A stretch of DNA of 34,396 nucleotides, from contig JAIBAE010000047.1 of the NCBI GenBank assembly GCA_019695345.1, positions 1 to 34,396 of the forward strand, in the 5' to 3' direction. The position numbers and the translations under genes were made by a program. Positions within the stretch are counted from its first letter, which is position 1, and each line of letters begins with the position of its first letter. Positions 6,456 to 14,371 of the stretch are shown here, piece by piece. The notes under the pieces are model-generated. The model did not search any database. It saw only the letters and a list, made by a program, of their open reading frames with translations, and was not told the origin of the DNA. The DNA is from Bacteroidota bacterium. GTDB lineage: Bacteria > Bacteroidota > Ignavibacteria > Kapaibacteriales > NICIL-2.

Positions 6456-8428
6456 GGACAATACTATTGTTACTTATGGTTAGTTTGATTTGCTCACAGA
6501 GTGTGTATTCATTTACCATTACTGCCGATTCATCTAAAACATCAGCCGACTCCTTGCTTTCCATTGATAACCAGCCAAAGAAAGATACAACAGTTAAGCT
6601 TCCATTGTTCGAACCGTTGCGTAACCACGGAGCATTGTTTTTATTACCCGATACTTCTGTTGATAGAGTAGAAAAACAGGATTTTCAGTTTTTGAATTAT
6701 ACGGGAATGCTTGATGTAATTGATGCTAAAATTCCGCTGTTCCAATTAACACAGGGGTATTACGGAATGATGTCGAATGTATCGGTGTATGGCGGTTCGG
6801 CAAACGATAATACGTTGATGTTTAACGGTCATTCGGTAAATGATGTACCAACCGGACTGATGTATCTGGAACAATTCCCTGTTGAATTTACCGATGGTGC
6901 AGAAGTAGCAACTGGTATGAATGCAGTTATTCTTGCAGGCTCTGCTTCGGGTGTTGCTACAAATTTGCGTGAAGTGCGATTTAATACTAAAACTCCATTC
7001 ACACGCATCTGGTACACACAAGGTGGGTATGGCTTTGGTGGTTCGAATGGAATTTTATCGCAAAATATTTCTTCCAACATGAATGCAACTGTTGGTTACC
7101 GACGGCTGGGTGCCGATGGAAGATACAGCAACCAATGGCTTGATGCATGGAACGTATACGGATTACTTCGGTGGAATCTAAATGAAAAAACCAATGTATC
7201 GTACACACACATCTTTACGAATTATGCTACCGGACTTAATGGGGGTGTTGACCCAAGAACCACCACAGATATTGGTGACGAAGTTACAGCAAATGTACGT
7301 TATACGGATTTATCGGAACGAATATACAAACACCAAGGTACGTTACTGTTAACTCAAGCGTTAGCCGCCGATTCAACCTCAATCTTTTCTGCTTCGGTGT
7401 ATGGAGAAAATACAATTCACAAAAAGGAAAGAGATACACTGTTGTATTTAAACAACACAGATACTCTGCGTACTGCAACAATTACTAATTATAGGTTTGG
7501 CGGTTCAATACGCTATGACCAAGTTCTGTTGGGTGGGTTGACCTTGAGGGCAGGTGGTAATGCAGAGTTCCGTTCCATCAATACTTCGCAGTACAATGAG
7601 TCCTTTGATGGTTTGGCTCTTACAGGTCATATTTTACTGAACTACGAACTTGATTCACACCTAAAAAGCCGTGTGGGATTACGGTATAACTCAATTGGTC
7701 AGACGGTTGCAATACCAAGTATTGGCGGGGCTTTGGAATTTACGAGTAGTATATTTACCTTGATAGTTGATGCATCGCAGTCAGACCGACTTCCTACAGT
7801 TACAGAAGGATTAGGATTGTTACCCGAACACCATACACTTGCATTTGCCAAGCTACAAGTACATTTACCGGAACAAACTACCACATCTCTCACTGCATTT
7901 GTTCGCTATGTAGATAATCCAATTATTCCAATACCTGAATATGTGGATACTACGTTGTTAGTTAAAAACACAACTTTTAGTAATCAAACTAACAAACAGG
8001 TGTTTGGTGGTATTCTTGAAGCAAATACACTTTGGAACAGTTTTGTGATAAAAGGGAATCTTCTATCAAGCATACAATACATCAATAATCAAAAAGAGCA
8101 ATTGTATCCTGCGTTGTTAGCAAATGTTCAGGCACGATACGAATACAAAACCGGAACAAGTTTACTATATGCAGGAATTTCCCTTCAGGCCAGAACAGGA
8201 TTTCAAGGTGAATGGTTTATTCCTGTTAACTGGAGTTATGCAAAAGCAGATGTAACCAATTCTGCCGCATATAATGGAATTGACTTGCTTACCGGAGCAA
8301 AACTGGGTAATGCCTTTATTAAAGTCACTTTTCAGAATATTTTAGGTACCAGATATACCACTCTCTCAACTTTTCCCCAGAACGACCGAAACTTACGCCT
8401 GAGTGTTGCGTGGTCGTTTTTCGATTAA
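6452..8428 (+). CDS. TonB-dependent receptor-like outer-membrane beta-barrel protein
   Basis: This 658-residue protein starts with a signal peptide (MRTILLLLMVSLICSQSVYS, cleavage near residues 20-24). A plug-like segment follows at about residues 75-180, with VYGGSANDNTLMFNGHSVND resembling the VRG-NDVLLNGIPVND pattern of TonB-dependent receptor plugs, then a GAEVATGMNAVILAGSASGV stretch. The rest is a series of amphipathic strands typical of an outer-membrane barrel. The C-terminus is RLSVAWSFFD, nearly the aromatic terminal strand expected for assembly by BamA. I see no clear TonB box or N-terminal carboxypeptidase-like domain, and the length is short for a SusC protein. The substrate is unknown. 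It is coupled to the membrane protein gene upstream. Confidence 0.8.
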   Translation: MRTILLLLMVSLICSQSVYSFTITADSSKTSADSLLSIDNQPKKDTTVKLPLFEPLRNHGALFLLPDTSVDRVEKQDFQFLNYTGMLDVIDAKIPLFQLTQGYYGMMSNVSVYGGSANDNTLMFNGHSVNDVPTGLMYLEQFPVEFTDGAEVATGMNAVILAGSASGVATNLREVRFNTKTPFTRIWYTQGGYGFGGSNGILSQNISSNMNATVGYRRLGADGRYSNQWLDAWNVYGLLRWNLNEKTNVSYTHIFTNYATGLNGGVDPRTTTDIGDEVTANVRYTDLSERIYKHQGTLLLTQALAADSTSIFSASVYGENTIHKKERDTLLYLNNTDTLRTATITNYRFGGSIRYDQVLLGGLTLRAGGNAEFRSINTSQYNESFDGLALTGHILLNYELDSHLKSRVGLRYNSIGQTVAIPSIGGALEFTSSIFTLIVDASQSDRLPTVTEGLGLLPEHHTLAFAKLQVHLPEQTTTSLTAFVRYVDNPIIPIPEYVDTTLLVKNTTFSNQTNKQVFGGILEANTLWNSFVIKGNLLSSIQYINNQKEQLYPALLANVQARYEYKTGTSLLYAGISLQARTGFQGEWFIPVNWSYAKADVTNSAAYNGIDLLTGAKLGNAFIKVTFQNILGTRYTTLSTFPQNDRNLRLSVAWSFFD

Positions 8429-8559
8429 ACCCACATTTCGCAATATCTCAAGTACTCACCGGACGAGCTTCCACCAAATGCAGAGGTGCAAATGGACTTG
8501 TAACTGCACACTTACTGGTAGCAGTAAGAGAGTTGTGTACATTTTCGGAGAGTCCATAC

Positions 8560-9057
8560 ATGCAACTTCACCACGAAGCAGAAGCGCTACAAAAGCAAGC
8601 GCGGGAGTACTACGAACAAGCGTATCGTTTACAAATGGACGGTCGCGTAGCCGAAGCAATTAAACTTTATAGGTTATCATTGGAAACGTTCGAGACACCC
8701 GAAGCACATACTTTTCTTGGCTGGGCATATTCTTACCTTGGCGATTACGATCGTGCTATTGAAGAATGTACGCTTGCCATTGAAATCGACCCCGAGTATG
8801 GAAATCCATATAACGACATCGCTGCATATCTGATGCAACAAAACAAACATGCCGAATCAGAATATTGGTTACGTAAGGCTATTCTTGCACCACGCTACAA
8901 CTCCCGCCACTATGCGTTTTACAACCTTGGCAGAGTATACGAGCGTCAGGGTAAGTGGTTCGAGGCAGTTCGCCAATATCAACAGGCAATCAGTTTAGAG
9001 CCTAAATATCATTTGGCTGCGCTTTCGTTGTTAAATTTGCAAGCAAAATTGAATTAA
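8560..9057 (+). CDS. Tetratricopeptide repeat (TPR) protein
   Basis: The protein is 165 residues and consists almost entirely of TPR helical pairs. Recognisable units include GRVAEAIKLYRLSLE, AHTFLGWAYSYLGDYDRAIEECTLAIEIDP, a third unit with HAESEYWLRKAILAP, and YNLGRVYERQGKWFEAVRQYQQAISLEP. The frame is open from 8410, but the ATG at 8560 is preceded by GGAGAG at 8547-8552 with a 7-base spacer, so I start the gene there. No signal peptide is visible with this start, so it is likely cytosolic. It probably acts as a protein-interaction scaffold; the partner is unknown. It is the last gene before a terminator. Confidence 0.85.
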   Translation: MQLHHEAEALQKQAREYYEQAYRLQMDGRVAEAIKLYRLSLETFETPEAHTFLGWAYSYLGDYDRAIEECTLAIEIDPEYGNPYNDIAAYLMQQNKHAESEYWLRKAILAPRYNSRHYAFYNLGRVYERQGKWFEAVRQYQQAISLEPKYHLAALSLLNLQAKLN

Positions 9058-9083
9058 ACTAACGTGTCCCCTGCAAGTAAAAG

Positions 9084-9110
9084 AGCAATCCGTTTTGGGT
9101 TGCTTTTTTT
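9084..9110 (+). terminator. Rho-independent terminator after the TPR gene
   Basis: The 8-base stem AGCAATCC/GGGTTGCT (one U-G pair) closes a 5-base loop and is followed by a run of seven T. It ends the transcript of the TPR gene 27 bases after its stop codon. Confidence 0.85.
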
Positions 9111-9115
9111 GTTTC

Positions 9116-9180
9116 TGCTAACGCAAACGGCACCAAAAAACACCAATAAAAACCCTCCACATGCCGGAAAGAACCTCATG
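9116..9180 (-). repeat. Dispersed intergenic repeat family B, copy 2
   Basis: Read on the minus strand this matches 4571-4640 at both ends. TGCTAACGCAAACGGCACC (9116-9134) is the complement of GGTGCCGTTTGCGTTAGCA, and GGAAAGAACCTCA (9166-9178) is the complement of TGAGGTTCTTTCC. It fills most of the gap between the terminator at 9110 and cinA. Confidence 0.6.
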
Positions 9181-9239
9181 TGTAAAAGTAACGCTATCGT
9201 GATTACCCGAAATACGCGAATTTTGCACCCAAAAATTTC

Positions 9240-10490
9240 ATGAACTACAGAATTTCAATACTCACCATTGGCGATGAAATATGTATTGGGCAAATAACCA
9301 ATACAAACGCCTCGTGGATAGCAAACGAATGTGCCAAGCTCGGCGCAGATGTTGTTATTCATAGCACCATTGGTGATGATAAAGAAGTAATTCTTAACGA
9401 ACTTTCCAGATTACAAAAGCAATCGCATTGTGTTTTGATAACCGGAGGATTAGGACCAACACACGATGATGTTACCAAAGAATGTTTGTGTACCTACTTC
9501 AACGATACATTAGTAGAAAATCAGGATGTGTTGAATCACTTACAAGATTTATTTGCTAAACGTGGCAGAGAACTCTCTCCAAGAAACGCAATGCAAGCAA
9601 TGTTACCAACGCAATGTACTCCCTTGCAGAATAATCTTGGTACCGCACCGGGAATGAAGTTTGTGCAAAACGGCGTACTCATCATATCTATGCCCGGCGT
9701 TCCAACCGAAATGAAGGGGTTGATGAACCATCATGTGTTACCTCTTATTAAACAAGAAATGCACGATGGAAAGTTTGATGTAGTGCAACACAAAACACTC
9801 ATGACAACAGGCATACCGGAATCGTATCTTGCAGATGCTATTGGCAACACGGAAGTATTCTTACACAATAGTACGTTGGCATTTTTACCATCGTATTCCG
9901 GAGTGCGATTACGGATAACTTCTTCCGGTTCATCGTTTGTAGAAACAGAAAACGAAATTGCAAGAATATCATCGTATATCTACAATAAAGCAGGTGAATA
10001 CATTTATGCCGAAGACGATAAATCACTTGCCGAAGTTGTTCAAGAAAAGATGTTGTTACAAGGTAAAACACTTTCCATTGCAGAGTCTTGTACAGGTGGG
10101 TTGTTAGGCTCAATAATTACAGATGTTCCCGGTTCCTCGGGATACTTTATGGGTGGTGTGGAGTGTTACAGTAACGAAAGTAAAATCAGAGATGTCGGCG
10201 TACGTGAAGTAACCATAACCCAGCATGGTGCAGTAAGTAAAAATGTAGTTGAAGAACTTGCAACTAACATCCGGGTAAAGTTTAACACCGATTACGGTAT
10301 AAGCATTTCCGGTATTGCCGGTCCCGATGGCGGAACGGATGATAAACCTGTTGGAACAGTCTGGATTGCAGTTGCAAACACTTCTCGTGTTGTTGCACTA
10401 AAACACCAGTTTGGCAACGACCGGAAAGCAAATAAAGAGAGAGCTTGTTCAACAGCATTGTTGATGTTATTGAAAATGCTTTCTGAGTAA
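9240..10490 (+). CDS. cinA: CinA family protein (nicotinamide-nucleotide amidohydrolase type)
   Basis: This 416-residue protein has both CinA domains. The N-terminal MoaB/MogA-like domain spans about residues 4-170 (ILTIGDEICIGQITNTN, LITGGLGPTHDD, IISMPGVPTEMKG). The C-terminal CinA domain covers about 260-416, with the signature TLSIAESCTGGLLGS, SGYFMGGVECYSNESK and GISGIAGPDGGTDDKPVGTVW. In characterised members the C-terminal domain deamidates nicotinamide mononucleotide (NMN) to nicotinate mononucleotide for pyridine-nucleotide recycling, while the N-terminal domain has ADP-ribose pyrophosphatase activity in some. A pnuC-type transporter gene lies two genes downstream, which suits that role. 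The ATG at 9240 opens directly into the first strand of the domain. Confidence 0.95.
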   Translation: MNYRISILTIGDEICIGQITNTNASWIANECAKLGADVVIHSTIGDDKEVILNELSRLQKQSHCVLITGGLGPTHDDVTKECLCTYFNDTLVENQDVLNHLQDLFAKRGRELSPRNAMQAMLPTQCTPLQNNLGTAPGMKFVQNGVLIISMPGVPTEMKGLMNHHVLPLIKQEMHDGKFDVVQHKTLMTTGIPESYLADAIGNTEVFLHNSTLAFLPSYSGVRLRITSSGSSFVETENEIARISSYIYNKAGEYIYAEDDKSLAEVVQEKMLLQGKTLSIAESCTGGLLGSIITDVPGSSGYFMGGVECYSNESKIRDVGVREVTITQHGAVSKNVVEELATNIRVKFNTDYGISISGIAGPDGGTDDKPVGTVWIAVANTSRVVALKHQFGNDRKANKERACSTALLMLLKMLSE

Positions 10491-10590
10491 TTACTCTATC
10501 ACGATAAATGTTGTTTTGAACAAGAGATTCTGACACCGCAGCGGTCGCTAAAAAGTACGCTGACATTTGGAACGGACGAACAAAAAAAAT

Positions 10591-11805
10591 ATGACTTCTA
10601 CTATTGTATGTACATGCCCTAAATTTATTTCTCCCATTCTTAAACGAGAAATGGAATCGCTTGGGTATACTGTTCAGGCAGCGTACCAAACCGGTGTTGA
10701 AATTGAAGGTACGTTTGAAGATGTGTTACGATTAAATTTATTACTACGCACTGCACACCGGGTACTTTGGTTAGTACAACGTTTTAAAGCACAAACACCT
10801 GATGATTTATTTTACAATGCGCGTAGTATAGAATGGGAACAATTCATTGATGAAAATGGCTATGTGTGTATTGTAAGTTCGGTTGATACGCCAAGCATTA
10901 CCAATACACAGTTTGCAAATCAGAAATTAAAAGATGCAATTGTAGATAGGCTTCGCTCAGTCACTGGTAAACGCCCTAACTCTGGTCCTGGCACCGATAA
11001 AACCGTTGTGTTTTTGTACTGGAAGGGAAGTGAGTGCGTTGTGTATTTGGATACTTCGGGTACGCCAATAAGTAAACGTGGCTATAGGCAACAACCACAC
11101 AAGGCACCGTTAAATGAACTTCTTGCAGCGGCTATTGTTCTATCAACAAAGTGGGATAAAGATACTGCGTTTGTTAACCCGATGTGTGGTAGCGGAACAC
11201 TTGCTATTGAAGCGGCAATGATTGCACGCAACATACCATCGCAATACCGAAGAACTAATTTTGGTTTTATGCACATCAAATTGTTTGATGCAGCTGTTTG
11301 GGAAGAATTACGACGCAAAGAAAAACGTAACGAAAAGCAGGAGTTATCGTTTCCCATTATTGCAAGCGACAGGGATTCGCAGGCAGTTGCTGCAACACGC
11401 ACTAATGCACGGTCGGCCGGTGTTTTACACGACCTTGATGTACGCATCTGTGACTTTGCAAAAACGCCAATACCCGAAGGTGAAGGGGTTGTTGTACTAA
11501 ACCCTGAATATGGAAAACGATTAGGCGTTGATAGTGAACTTGAAATGACGTATTCCAGAATGGGCGATTGGTTTAAGCAACAATGCACAGGTAAGAAAGG
11601 ATATATTTTTACCGGTAACATTGAATTGGCTAAAAAGATTGGGTTAAAGCCGTCGCGTAAAACTGAGTTCTTTAACGGCGATATTGAATGCAGGTTGTTT
11701 GAATATGAGTTGTATTCAGGTTCTAAGCGTACACCCGAACAAGAGCAATCACCAATTGCAAAAAAGGTTGCCCATGCGTATAAAATTCATAAGTTAAAAG
11801 AATGA
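10591..11805 (+). CDS. THUMP-domain class I SAM-dependent RNA methyltransferase (RlmL/Trm14-like)
   Basis: The 404-residue protein combines an N-terminal ferredoxin-like plus THUMP RNA-binding region (about residues 1-160) with a C-terminal Rossmann methyltransferase. Motif I is FVNPMCGSGTLAIEAAMIA (Asn196 onward), preceded by the linker RGYRQQPHKAPLNELLAAA typical of the RlmL/TrmN group. The catalytic motif is LNPEYGKRLG (Asn304), where E replaces the second P of the common NPPYG. It most likely makes an N2-methylguanine in rRNA or tRNA; which one is not determinable. An upstream TTG at 10567 is in frame, but the ATG at 10591 gives the expected N-terminus. The stop overlaps the pnuC start (ATGA at 11802-11805). 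Confidence 0.87.
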   Translation: MTSTIVCTCPKFISPILKREMESLGYTVQAAYQTGVEIEGTFEDVLRLNLLLRTAHRVLWLVQRFKAQTPDDLFYNARSIEWEQFIDENGYVCIVSSVDTPSITNTQFANQKLKDAIVDRLRSVTGKRPNSGPGTDKTVVFLYWKGSECVVYLDTSGTPISKRGYRQQPHKAPLNELLAAAIVLSTKWDKDTAFVNPMCGSGTLAIEAAMIARNIPSQYRRTNFGFMHIKLFDAAVWEELRRKEKRNEKQELSFPIIASDRDSQAVAATRTNARSAGVLHDLDVRICDFAKTPIPEGEGVVVLNPEYGKRLGVDSELEMTYSRMGDWFKQQCTGKKGYIFTGNIELAKKIGLKPSRKTEFFNGDIECRLFEYELYSGSKRTPEQEQSPIAKKVAHAYKIHKLKE

Positions 11806-12380
11806 CCTACGTTGAGATAACCGCGACCTTGTTTGGAGTTATGTTCATTATCCTACTTACAAAACGAAATGTTTGGAGTTGGGTTGCAGGTAACGTTAGC
11901 GTAGCATTACAGGCATGGAGTTTTTACGACTCTCATTTGTATGCTGATATGATTCTTCAAGGAATTTACTTTGTAATGGGTGCTTACGGATTTTACCTGT
12001 GGAGAAAACATGGTGATGAAGAGAGTTTTACTATTCTCTTTTTAACACCTAAACAAAAAACTCTATTGGCATTAACTGGAATTGTTTGTGCATTGATAAT
12101 TGCTTCCACTTTGCATCAATTTACCGATGCTGCAAAACCATTTGCAGATTCAACCTTAGCAGTTGCAAGTATTATTGCAACGTATTTGCAGGTAAAAAAG
12201 TACATGGAAAATTGGCCACTGTGGATTGTACTTAATACATCGTACACACTGCTGTATGCCACACGCGGGTTGTGGTTGTATTCGGCACTCTCTGTAATCT
12301 TTGGCATATTTGCAATTACAGGTTGGATTGAATGGAAACGCTATAATGCTAATTCAAATTTAACTGAAAATTACACTTAG
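11802..12380 (+). CDS. pnuC: PnuC-family nicotinamide riboside / vitamin transporter
   Basis: This is a 192-residue integral membrane protein of the PnuC family, facilitators that take up nicotinamide riboside; relatives import riboflavin or thiamine. Family features are the tryptophan-rich N-terminal part VWSWVAGNVSVALQAWSFY, the YADMILQGIYFVMGAYGFYLWRK segment, and a C-terminal WPLWIVLNTSYTLLYATRGLWLYSALSVIFGIFAITGW region. About six to seven hydrophobic segments are seen. No TPP or FMN riboswitch precedes it; it overlaps the methyltransferase gene by four bases and so depends on that transcript. Linkage to cinA favours a pyridine-nucleotide substrate, but this is inference. Confidence 0.88.
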   Translation: MTYVEITATLFGVMFIILLTKRNVWSWVAGNVSVALQAWSFYDSHLYADMILQGIYFVMGAYGFYLWRKHGDEESFTILFLTPKQKTLLALTGIVCALIIASTLHQFTDAAKPFADSTLAVASIIATYLQVKKYMENWPLWIVLNTSYTLLYATRGLWLYSALSVIFGIFAITGWIEWKRYNANSNLTENYT

Positions 12381-12389
12381 TAACTACAA

Positions 12390-13061
12390 ATGAAAAAGAT
12401 AATAATAGCATTAGATGGTCCGGCAGGTTCAGGTAAATCAACTACAGCACGATTAGTTGCTGAGAAACTTGGTTATACCTATGTGGATACCGGTGCAATG
12501 TACAGAGCTATAACCTTAGCTGCGTTAGAACAAAATATTCAGTTAGAAGAAACTCCGCTTACTGAACTGGTTAAAACGATAGAAGTAGAGCTGCGCCAAT
12601 CACCCAAAGGACAACGAACATTTCTGAATGGGGTAGATGTTAGTGAGCGAATCCGGGAAACAGATGTTACGGCAAATGTTAGTGTTGTAAGTGCCATTAG
12701 TTCTGTACGGCAAAAAATGGTATTGCTCCAAAAACGTCTTGGCGAAAGCGGTGGCATTGTAATGGATGGAAGAGACATAGGTACCGTGGTATTCCCGCAA
12801 GCGGAGTTAAAGGTCTTTATGGTTGCAGATATCCGTAAACGTGCTGCCAGACGCTATGCAGAAATGGGTAACACTAATAATAGTATTGAAGACATCGCCG
12901 CTTTGATTGCACAGCGTGATATCCTCGATTCGACCCGTGAGATAAGCCCGCTAACCAAGGCAGATGACGCAGTTGAAATAGATACTTCGGATTTAACAAT
13001 ACAACAACAAGTGGAAATGATTTTGCAATTAGCGGAACAAAAGATTTCTTCTTCTTGTTGA
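12390..13061 (+). CDS. cmk: Cytidylate kinase
   Basis: Cmk phosphorylates CMP and dCMP to the diphosphates using ATP. The 223-residue protein begins with the P-loop IIIALDGPAGSGKSTTAR (residues 4-21), then the CMP-binding YVDTGAMYRAITL and the signature GIVMDGRDIGTVVFPQAELKVF. The lid carries KRAARRYAEM. The length equals that of typical bacterial Cmk. It lies 9 bases after pnuC and 100 bases before ispH; cmk-ispH linkage is widespread in bacteria, which supports both calls. Confidence 0.96.
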   Translation: MKKIIIALDGPAGSGKSTTARLVAEKLGYTYVDTGAMYRAITLAALEQNIQLEETPLTELVKTIEVELRQSPKGQRTFLNGVDVSERIRETDVTANVSVVSAISSVRQKMVLLQKRLGESGGIVMDGRDIGTVVFPQAELKVFMVADIRKRAARRYAEMGNTNNSIEDIAALIAQRDILDSTREISPLTKADDAVEIDTSDLTIQQQVEMILQLAEQKISSSC

Positions 13062-13161
13062 CAGCAAATGCCACAGGCATCTACTACCAATGCGTTGCAT
13101 AGACAGATTGCCAAGCAACAAATTGGCGTCAATCGTGAAGAGATTTAAAAGAGATGTTATA

Positions 13162-14061
13162 ATGAAAAAAACAGTTACTATAGATAAGCATTCCGGATTT
13201 TGTTGGGGCGTTGTACGCACAGTACAAATTGCAGAACAAACATTAAAGAATTTTGCCGATGAAAACATTTATGTGTTAGGGCATATCATTCACAATCCAA
13301 AAGAAATAGAACGTTTGGAAAGAGAAGGGTTGCGAACAATAACAGTAAAAGACTTTGAATCGTTAGCCAATACCAACGCTAAAGTAATTGTTCGCGCACA
13401 TGGTGAACCCCCGGAAACATACCGCCAGGCATTGAAGTACGGCATTGAGATTATTGATGCAACATGTCCGGTTGTTACTAAACTGCAAGAACGCGTTCGT
13501 AAGTTTTACGACTTAGGTTATCAGATAGTTGTGTTTGGTAAAAAAGACCATGCTGAAGTATTGGGAGTTCGAGGAGTTTGTAATGATGAGTGTATAGTTA
13601 TATCCAAACTACATCAGGCAGAAACTGAAGTTGATATAACAAAGAAAACTGTATTGTTTTCGCAGACAACAATGGATAGACCTACCTTTCTTGAAATTAA
13701 AAAATTATTACAAGAAAAGGTACAAGAGTTGATAGTTGATGAAATGCAAACGATTGCAACTGAGTTCCATGCAAAAGATACTATTTGCGGTCAGGTATCG
13801 GGAAGGGAACAGGACTTGGCTGAGTTTGCAAAGCAACAAGATATAATGGTGTTTGTTGCAGGTAGAGCTTCATCGAATGGTAAAGTGTTGTTTGATGTTG
13901 CTAAACAAGCTAATCCTCGGACTTATTTTATAGAAGATATTAATGAACTCCACAGCGAATGGTTTAATAATGTAACAACGGTTGGAATTAGTGGGGCAAC
14001 AAGTACTCCACAATGGCATATGGAATACGTGAAATCTGTGATTGAAGACCTTTCTGAGTAA
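13162..14061 (+). CDS. ispH: 4-hydroxy-3-methylbut-2-enyl diphosphate reductase
   Basis: IspH is the iron-sulphur enzyme of the last step of the MEP isoprenoid pathway, forming IPP and DMAPP from HMBPP. In this 299-residue protein the three cluster cysteines are visible: Cys14 (SGFCWGV), Cys102 (IDATCPVV) and Cys209 (DTICGQVSGRE). Substrate-binding HIIHNPKEI and the KDHAEVLGVRG histidine/glutamate segment are also in place. The open frame extends upstream to 13090 with no family similarity, so the ATG at 13162 (MKKTVTID) is chosen. A terminator follows within 60 bases, so this is the last gene of the cinA-to-ispH group. Confidence 0.96.
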   Translation: MKKTVTIDKHSGFCWGVVRTVQIAEQTLKNFADENIYVLGHIIHNPKEIERLEREGLRTITVKDFESLANTNAKVIVRAHGEPPETYRQALKYGIEIIDATCPVVTKLQERVRKFYDLGYQIVVFGKKDHAEVLGVRGVCNDECIVISKLHQAETEVDITKKTVLFSQTTMDRPTFLEIKKLLQEKVQELIVDEMQTIATEFHAKDTICGQVSGREQDLAEFAKQQDIMVFVAGRASSNGKVLFDVAKQANPRTYFIEDINELHSEWFNNVTTVGISGATSTPQWHMEYVKSVIEDLSE

Positions 14062-14371
14062 CATTTCTAAACGATAACGTTAATTTTTTTTACGCCGTTC
14101 TGTCCCGCAGTACGGCGTTTTTGTAGGAGTAAACGGCTTATTAGCGGTTTGCGATAGCATAGTTCCTACATACTTGTAAGATATACCGGAAACCCTAATA
14201 AAATCGAAATATTGAGATTTAAGTATGGTTTGGAAAGAACCGATAATATCCTCAAAGTGAAATCTTGAAATGGTTTTGCGTTAGATGATATGCGTGAAAA
14301 CAACAAGGTTTAGTATTTATTAATTCAATGTTTTCCACAAGGAAGTGGTATTCATGATTTATGGAGGTATT
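14062..14371. other. 310-bp gap: terminator, repeat motif and long leader of the giant gene
   Basis: After the terminator at 14092-14122 this gap holds an inverted pair GTAGGA (14123-14128) and TCCTAC (14162-14167), enclosing AGCGGTTTGCGATAGCA (14143-14159). That motif resembles the end of repeat family B. The rest is A/T-rich. I could not find a convincing TAnnTTTG promoter, although the gene downstream must have one here because of the terminator. Confidence 0.5.
14092..14122 (+). terminator. Rho-independent terminator after ispH
   Basis: ACGCCGT (14092-14098) pairs perfectly with ACGGCGT (14112-14118) around a 13-base loop, followed by a short T run. It lies 31 bases after the ispH stop. 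The T run upstream of the left arm suggests it may also work on the other strand. Confidence 0.8.

Noticed and set aside
8410-8559. N-terminal extension of the TPR protein
   Set aside because: It overlaps the end of the receptor gene and lacks TPR-like sequence; the ATG at 8560 has a good ribosome site.
11082-11621. 179-codon open frame on the minus strand opposite the methyltransferase gene
   Set aside because: It mirrors the methyltransferase coding sequence and has no recognisable domain or start context.
14062-14371. Promoter of the giant gene from TATGGTTTG near 14225
   Set aside because: It has one base too many for TAnnTTTG and no -33 partner; not reliable enough to list.
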